Assembly (NCBI GenBank): GCA_041658405.1
Contig: JBBAAG010000090.1
Location: forward strand, 1-11,048
Origin: Elusimicrobiota bacterium
GTDB taxonomy: Bacteria; Elusimicrobiota; UBA5214; JBBAAG01
Direction of reading: 5' to 3'
Length of the DNA stretch: 11,048 bases
The position numbers and the translations under genes were made by a program. The stretch's first letter is position 1. The number at the start of each line of letters is the position of its first letter. The notes beneath the pieces were generated by a model that was not told where the DNA came from, made no database searches, and saw only the letters and a list, made by a program, of their open reading frames with translations. Shown here one piece after another: positions 1-9,100 of this stretch.

Positions 1-170
1 TAGAATCCACGAGTTTAAGTTCGCCAACAATACTCCCGCCTTTAATACTTACCGTCACGGACTTACAATGTTCGGTGAGTTCGTAATAAATATCTGTCAC
101 CTGCCCGAGGGTGGGGTTAAACTCCGCGGGGCTTATGCCGGTATTACGGATATCCAATACGTTATTGTTC
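1..170 (-). other. Beginning of a third FlgD-like domain, cut by the left edge
   Basis: Residues about 3054-3110. ISPAEFNPTLGQVTDIYYEL followed by VTVSIKGGSIVGELKLVD matches the opening of FlgD-like Ig domains near the C-termini of exported proteins. A sorting domain may follow beyond the window, but none is visible. Confidence 0.6.
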
Positions 171-3100
171 ACCACAACTATAGGTACTGCGCTATCCGCG
201 GTATTACCGAGTTTATCGTATACCTTTGTTTTTAGACTATACTGCCCGTCAATTTCTGCGAGGGTAGCCCAGCTATAACTTTCGCTGCAACCCACTGACG
301 CTATGGGCTGGACTACGGGGTTGGTTATTGTGTTTCTTAAAACACCGTTAACGTAGTACTCAATCTTGCCTATTGTGTTAGCATCAACTACCTCCGCGGT
401 TATTGATGTCACACCGTTTACTACTGTATTATCCAGCGGAGAAGTAAGCGTTACCACAGGCGGGGTGTTGTCCACGATTATGTTAATGCCCTGCTCTGTT
501 TCTTTGTTTCCAACAGTATCGGTACTATAGTACTCAAGCCTGTACACGCCATCGGGTAACGCTGCGTTTTGCGCGTCAACAAACTCTATCTCCTGCCCAG
601 CGCTATAGTCTCGCCATTCGCCGGTATAACTCCCGGGGGTTACAGGGTCGGGTACTGCGATACGGTATTTCGTATCCGCTACACCCAACCCCGCAGCGTC
701 GTTCACGTTAACCAAATCGTCAACTGATGACAATACATATTTTGTTTGGCTTGTTATTAAAACCACACCGTTTTCTGTTATACTCGGCATCCCGGCTGAT
801 GCGGTGGTACGCGGCGGCTGTACGTCTTTGATTATCCTAAACTTACCCGTAGAGGTAGAGGCGGTGGAGTCAAACCAATCTTTCGCGGTTAATACTAACC
901 GCCAGTAGTTGTCGGTATACCCCGCGGGGATATCGTTAAGAATACTTACCGCCTGTTTCCCTAGTACATCAACTCTCACCGGCGGTACAACCGGCGTACT
1001 GCCATCGGGAGTCAGTAATTCAAGGTACGCGGATATTACCTCCGGGGCGGGGTCATAGTTATCACTAACGCTATACCCTATGGTAATCGCCTGGTTTACC
1101 GGCGTAAATTCTTCACCGCCAACCGGGCTGGTGATAGTTACCACAGGCGCTTTACGGTCAAGGATGACTGTCTTACTACCTTCCTGCCCTTTATTGCCAA
1201 GATAGTCAGTTGCAACATATTTTAGTTCATGCATGCCGTCGGTTAAGTTCAATCCGTTAATACCGTTTACCTGTGCACGCAGTTCAGAAAGGGTTAACGC
1301 GCAGGAACTTACCATAACGTCGTCAAGTATGCCGTTATAATAATTTTGACCGGCATACTTCGCGCCAAAGGTTAAGTCATAAATAGTTTGTGTAGTGTTT
1401 AGGTTTGCAGCCATACGGTTTTCTTCATTACCATTGACGTATAATACAAACTGCTGTGTACTACGGTCGTATACCATCGCGATATGCGACCACCTCCCGA
1501 CAGGGATACGGGTTTTAGAGGTTAGTTTCGCAAAACCTTTTGTCCCAAGCCAGGCTTCTATCATCCCGTCTTCACGAAGTTCCAACATAAAATGGTTGCT
1601 TTTACTTACAAAATACGCGTTCTCCCCGTCTGTACGCGCACCCGTACAGGTGTAGGTAGCCGGGTTTATCCACGCGGATACTGTGAAGGATACCCCGGGA
1701 AACTTCAGCCATGTATTGTTATGCGGGATACGTACACAATCGTCTTTACCATCAAACTTAAACGCAGTACCGTACTTCCCGATTACACGCTGCGGGGATG
1801 AGGTTATACTCCCTGTATTCCCATGCCCGGTGGAGTCCGCAGCAACCGTACCCGACTGTTCGTTTAAATGCCAAACCCCGGATACACCGGTAACGGTTTC
1901 CAGCGTAGGGTTCTGTGCAGTTCCAAGACAAAAACTGCTTTCATACAGTATACCCGGTTGAAGGACTGCGTCCGCGTCGTAGTATAGCGTGTTCACACCG
2001 CTGCCAATAGTACCGTCATAGGCGCTTAGAACAAACTGTGTGGTTGTACCGACATACGTGGTATCACCTATAATCCTGGTTTTACCGCATAACTCTAACC
2101 ACGCACCCGGGGCGGTATTGTCAAGATACAAATGATCGAGTACCGCAACTTCTTCCTGGTTCCCGACATTATCTTCACCTGCAGAGGAAAGCTGGTACTC
2201 ACCGTCATCTAATGACTCCAGGCATACGTTGACACTATTATTCCCACCCCCAACCGTCCCCGCCTGTTTTTCTGTGCCATTAATATCCTTTACTTTCCAC
2301 CAAAACGATTTTAACCCCGAGTTCACTATATTAGCGCCACTGGGCATATCTGCGGATACTATCTCCAGTTGTGTCTCAGAGGTGACATAGTAATGGTTAG
2401 TTTTACCCGGGATGTTAAGCGGTATCAAATGCCCGGGGTTACTGCTGAATATGTACCCCGCAACAGCTGCCTGGCCAAGTAACGTCAACGTACCGGCTTC
2501 AATATCATAGTACGCACTGGTAGGATCAGCAAGCACACTGGTGTCTATCTCCACACCCTGCCATTCAGGAGGTAACGCGTTTTCCATTGGGTCAACCACA
2601 AAACTTGGCCCGGTAATGGTTTTCACTAGCGTTACCGGCGCGATATTGTCCAGTGCTACATTAACAGTGTTATCCGGTTCAACATTCCCCGCACGGTCGA
2701 TACTGTGGTAACTCAGAATTGATGCTATCCCCTGATTGTTTTGGTAGCGCATAAATATTTCTTCCGCTGTTAATGCGCGGTTGTATACCGCAACGTCGTC
2801 AATCACGCCTCTATAAGGATTACCGTTGAGGATATCTACCCCGATATACAACGGCGAGTTATTCGTGCCTATAGGACCGTTGAAGAGTTGCCGGACTAAC
2901 GGGTTCTCTCTGCCGTTGATGTATATACGTTTATACCGGTCACCGCCTTCACGGCTTTGCCAGGTAACCACCACGTGGTTCCATTCACCAGGGATTACAC
3001 CGGTACTGTTATTATACGACGCTGGCGGGGTGGTTAACATAAACAATGCAACATTATCCGGTAAGCCCTGGTCTGAGGTTATACGGTAATACACGTTATA

Positions 3101-6100
3101 CCCCGGGACGTTATTATTGCCAAGTTTATACACTAATGCACTGTATACAAACGGCGGGGTGAGGGATGGTTTAAACCATAATTCCAACGATACACCCGTG
3201 GTAAGGTCAAGTGATGCTGAGTCGTTGATTATAACCCTGTCATCCGCACCGTCAAACACCAAGCCTTTACCCCGGGGCGTGGTTTCCAGTACAGGCGTAG
3301 AGCCTTGCCCACTGATAATACCGTTATTGTTATAGCCAGACTCATCAAATACGGTGGTACCGTTGACACTGTCGAAAGTCCATAACCCTACACACCCCGA
3401 AGGTACTGCAACTTTGAAAAGATCACTTGCGCTAACCGGCACGGTGTAGGGCTGCCAGTCGGTTATGCCTAAACGATAGGAGGTGGATTCTACACCGTTT
3501 TCTAAGTTATCAGAATAACCTAAAGATATTGTTGCGTTTGATGACAAATATTTAATATCGGGTGTTTCGTATTTGTTCCCAGCAAATGCTGAATTAGTCA
3601 CGGGTTTACGGGTATCCGAGAACAGGCAGTAGTATGACGTACTTGTAATTTCGGTTACCACACGGTGGTTAACTTTATCAACACTGCTCGCACCCACAGC
3701 TTCCCACGGCGGGGTTAACGCGGAGTTGTACCTGCAGATTACTAACGAATCGCCTGAATACTTTTCGGGGTCGTAGGTGACTGATACGTAACCTTTACTT
3801 CCCTGTGGGATCGTTCCGGTAAGAGAGTACGCCCGGCTGACGGGATATAGATCTTCAGTGTTACACGCAGATAAACCTGACATTAGTTCCGGCATGTTTG
3901 CAAGTAACAACGGTTTGGCTGTAACAACTGTATCCGGCGAGGATACTGTCAGTTCCTGCGCCACAGTTGTTTGATACGTTGTTGGTAATACTATTACTTT
4001 ACCGCTAACTGGCGCAGCAACGCGGTTGCTAGCGTCGGTAAACGTTAGTTCGTATTTATACACCCCCGCAACGGTGGGCGTCCACTGCTGACTGCCGGAG
4101 GTTGTTATGGTATACGATTGTGCAACGGTACCTGCGGGATTATATATTTTCAGCGACCCGGTAAGCGGCGTAGCAGTACCTGATAAAGTGTATGCAATAG
4201 TTACAGTTTGTCCTATCTGCACAGACGGATTGGCGGTAACGTTTTTGACAGCCGGGAAGTCGGGACCAAGTATTGTGAATGCTATTGTTTGCGCAGTATT
4301 GCTATCCCCGTCCTCGTTTTTCGCGGTAATTTCTACGTTATGCGTTCCCGAGGCGAGTGGTTGCGCTAATAATTTATGGCTGTTATACCCCGCGCGCTGC
4401 CACCCGGGTTGGGTTGCCACAGCGATGTTGTCTATACGGAGTTCAATGTTTGCCGAACGGTCAAGCGTATAAGTCAAATACACGTTTTCTCCTGCAGGAA
4501 CGTTGGGATTTGAAATGACAAAGTTTGACACTACCGGCACGCGTTTATCCGCTGCGGTTGCCAATGGTATTGTTTTTTCTTCATAAATAGATGTATTGCA
4601 ATACCCCGGCCGTGCGCCATCAAGCAGGGTGAGCTTAACTGTTTTATCAACATCTCCCGGGGTTAACGGTACTTTGGGGAGTGTATCAAACATATTTCCT
4701 AAATTGTCGTACCATTTACCGTTGCTGTACCGGTACCACCCTTTTGTACCGTCATACGCGCCGGAGTCTTGGATATCACCGTCAAGGTAAACAAACTGCG
4801 CGTTCGTAGGATTCAATAATATTTGTGATAAATGCGTGCCGTCAACTTCTTCTGTTGTTACATCTGCGATTGGTTTGTATTCACCTGTTCCTGTCGGGAA
4901 TACACAAACGTTGTTGGTAGTACTATCGTTACCAAGATACAATTTGTTTTTCATAGGATCGTATGCCATAGAAACAGTATTTATCCCCAGCGAATACGAC
5001 TGCGGTGTGTCTTGAGTAGGTAATCCTGATGAGTCAAGTGTGTAAACATAGAGGTTAGGTTCGGTATTTGTTCCCACATACAATTTTCGTTGGATAGAAT
5101 CCAGATACATTGATTCCGCACAATTACCGTTTGTGCCTATTGCTACGTTGTTGTCATAACTTATAATATTCCCGGTATTGTCTAATGTACACACCACGAC
5201 ATCAGGCCCGTTTGCGTTCTTAAGGCTTACGTACAACCTGTTACTTACTATACCCAGGACTGACGACGATACAAAGTCGCCTACTGTATACCTCGTAAAT
5301 ACAGGCTGCCCGTCCGTTGTTTTTATGTTACCATTATCTAATGTAATAACATATACCGCGCCGGCCTCGCCACTGCCTTCGCCTACATACAATTTATTAC
5401 GGACACTATCCACTATTACTGAACTTGGCATAACACCCAATTGAAACTTTTGCAGCGGCTGGGAGGACAACGCACCGTCAGGGTTTATATCGTATACGAA
5501 CAAGGTTTCCGGTATCTGCCCGCTATTATCGCGCGCAGTAACGTACAGTTTGCGAGTTACGTAGTCCATCGCCATGCTTTCTACTGCCGAAGGAAAATAT
5601 ATGTTATGCGAAATTATTGTTTTCGTATCGTCCGGATTAGTTATTACCTGCGACGGTAACCCTGTTACGGGGTCAAGTGTGCATAACAACAAGTTGTACG
5701 GTTGCGTTCCGCCTGACGCGCTGATGTATAACCGCGAGTCTACAGGGTCAAGTACTAACGACGAAAGGTAACACTCCGCTTTGACATCGAACGAGTATGA
5801 ATATGCAAGTGTCGGAATACCAGTCTGCGGGTCGAGATCGTAGATGTACAACGACGGGTCAGCGGTGTTGTTCGCGATGTACAACTTATTAAGTTTAGCG
5901 TCCAAAGCCACCGCGCGGGTGTTGGCGCCGGCTGAAGGCAATGGGACGGATGAAAATGTTTGCACGTCGCTCCATTCGCCGATATTTCCCGCAGCGTCAA
6001 TCGCGCGGACACGCCAATGATATATACCAGCAGGCAAAGCGACGAACGGTAAAAACTCAGTTTCTAATACATTTTCTTCGTGTAGTTCAGGTGATATAAA

Positions 6101-9100
6101 TCCTTCGTCTTCATCAACTACTAGTTCGTATTGTACTCCGGAAATGTCAGTAACACTCGTCCAGGTAAACTTTTGGGTATCAATACCGTTGTTTATAAAA
6201 TATCCTATCGGTTTCAATGGTATAGGTTTTCCCGGTAAGGCTGTATCTATCGTAAATGTATAAATATCCGACCATTCGCTTTTATTCCCAATACTATCTT
6301 TTGCGCAAACCCGCCAATAGTAAATTCCATCACTTAAGCTAGTTGTTGGTGTAAAGGATATATTTGATAAATTGGTTTCATTTATTAGTGGACTTGATAA
6401 ATATTCGTTATTTGATACTTGTAGTTCATAACTTACGGAATTAATGTCTGTAGAAGGCGACCATGAAAACGTAATAACAGAGTTTGAGGTTGATAAATCA
6501 TCTTGTGGAGTAGCAAGTATTGGTATAGACGGAACATTTGCGTCAATTCGTATTTTGTAATGATAGGTAGATGTCCAATTACCATCCCAATCTAATGCTT
6601 TTATATGAAAATACCATATCCCATCAGAAAGATTTTTATAATTTACAGAATTGACATTTTTGTTTATCGAGGCGTCAAGCACTGCATTGTCATTTTGGCT
6701 TATGCCATAACTATAGCCTTGATAAGGTGGATCATTCCATGAAATAACTGGACTATTATTGGCATACCAAATTGTTTCTGAAGGATGAGTATCTGAGTGA
6801 ACATTTATTGTCAGATTCGTATTTTGTGGAACATATGGTATACTCATCTTCCCTGTTATTGGAATGGAGGCTTTGATATAAAATGTTTTATTGTAATACG
6901 CATTTTGAAATGGATCATAATTTTGAAACGGTTCAAGCGTAACAGAAAGTGTTAATGTGTTGCTGTTGAAAGATATATTTTCATTTTTTGTTAGTTGATT
7001 AGGTCCCGAATAAAATGAAAAGTAATCACCAATTACATAGCCCGTCATAGTCGGATCCAAACTTAGCTGCCCAGTTTCTGTTTTTTCGGTTTGCGGTACC
7101 CCTTCATAATATTTTGGTCGCGACCAACTAAAATTTTGAGATTTGAAATAATGCTCATCACTAAAAGGAGTTTCTCCTTCCAACCTATCACATATTTTAT
7201 CCGTTGGGTATATACGATATGAATACCTGAGATCTTCAGGTTTCCCTCCTCTCCAATAATATTTATCAGCATTCGAATTGTCCTTATTCTCTAACACCCA
7301 GTACACATATGTTTTAATAATACATCCTGCCCAGCCACTTCCATTTGGTTGATAATCAATTTCATAGAAATAATAGCTTGCAATCGGACCACCGGAATAA
7401 GCACCTGGATTTATTACCACTAGCGGTTTCGTTTTATATATCTGAGGAAATACTATATTGTCCCGCATTTCAACTTTTATGACACTATAATGATCTTCGC
7501 TACCCTCAAATTGTTGTGCATATACAAGTTCCATACTATAGATTTGAGAATATTTCAGATTTGTACCGGTTTCGTTTGGAACAACATTGTTATGCACTGT
7601 ACCGGTAACCGAGTTCGGAGCATATTTATGACATGCATCCATTACGCTGATTTCGTACTTATAATCCCCTACTGGAAAAGCTGCTCCATTATTGTCTCGT
7701 ATGTCCCATACAACAGAATCTTTATGTTTTTCAACCCATTTATTATCAGCTATCGTTTCAATAATTTGGTTATTCATGTCGAGAATATTGACTGTGACAA
7801 AACATGGTTCGGACAAACGAAAGGTTATTTCTAATGGCTTGTTAACGTTAAATGGACTATTGGTTTCTACTCCATACAATAAAGGCGGGATTTCAGCGAG
7901 TTTGAATGTACTTTGCGACTGTGCGACAGGTATTATTTCAGTAGAGTGTCCACCTGTAAGAGTATTCGTAGTTATCGTGATGCTATATTCATAATCTTTA
8001 TATATATCAAGTTGCCCTGATTGGTCTTTAAAATAATACTCTCCATCATCGTTCTTTCCATCCCAACCAAAACTGTAAGTACCCGCTTCACGATACCCTT
8101 CGTTCAAATTAACAATTGTAGTGTCATTGCTACCTGTACCGGAAATACTTATATTTACTAATCCAGCTAATCCGGCTGGAACTTCATAATTTTTGACTAC
8201 TGACTTATTGTCACGATAATATACGAACTCAGGAACAACATCATCTATGATCCATTTCTTTATAACGTCAGTAGTAAATGTTGAAGAGGTCAACGAATCT
8301 TCGCCTTTTACAATAGTATTCCCTCCACAAACAGGGTTTGGTTCATTTGTTGTTCCATGACTAAATCCCGCAACAGTGTTAAACTCAGCTCCGGGAAGAG
8401 ATACCATGTCAGGGTTAACCAAAATATCATCATTTTGAGGAAATAATAAACATCCGCTATCTTTACGAGTACCGGCTATTGTTGCGTATTTTACACCTTG
8501 AGCCCAGTCACCTGTATTTAGTATGCTACAATAAGAACCTGTTTGACCAGTATTTTTGTCAAAGAATATAGTTTTTGCATCCATCTCTAATATTTCGCCA
8601 TCCATAGAATTTTCGTAAGTAAATTGTTTCCATAAGTCATACCAAAAGTCGGGTTTATTAACTCCATTGTTTGGTGTTCCGAGCATCAGCAATTTATGTA
8701 CTTTTTGAAAAACAGGAACTTTAGAATCGGGTAAATTATACCACTTAATTGCGGCACGGGAAACCAACCCACCCATACTATGTGCTACAATGTCAACTTG
8801 ATCAGCCCCCGTAGCTGTTAAGACTTCTTCAATAAACGCCGCTAACCGTTCGGCATGTCGCGCTTCTCTCCAACGATCAGTATAACTTTCTATTTTCTTC
8901 ATTTTTTCTTTTATACCACCAAGCACGCCGAGAGAAAACCATATTTCGCCGTTTGACCCAAAAGGATAAACTGAAGGTGAGTTAATATCAGTTGCAGACG
9001 GCGGACTGCCAATACAACCACAATCGTTATTGTAATATGTAAAATTGTATATTTTACGTTTTTCACTTGTTGATGATAGCTCTGTTTCACTAGTACAATC

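Noticed and set aside
4107..4472. Plus-strand open frame of 121 codons
   Set aside because: It lies opposite the uninterrupted giant minus-strand frame, has no Shine-Dalgarno support, and its translation has no recognisable domain. It is a shadow frame, as are the other plus-strand frames at 1395-5771, 7490-7994 and 9367-10152.
4920..5910. Regularly spaced repeats suggestive of a CRISPR or DNA tandem array
   Set aside because: The repetition is at protein level (propeller blades). The DNA copies are diverged and the spacing follows codons of an open frame.
5755..6012. Minus-strand 85-codon frame
   Set aside because: It is out of phase with the giant frame and covers its propeller/FN3 junction. 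The Thr/Arg-rich translation is typical of an off-frame shadow. The same applies to 7063-7272 and 9480-9671.
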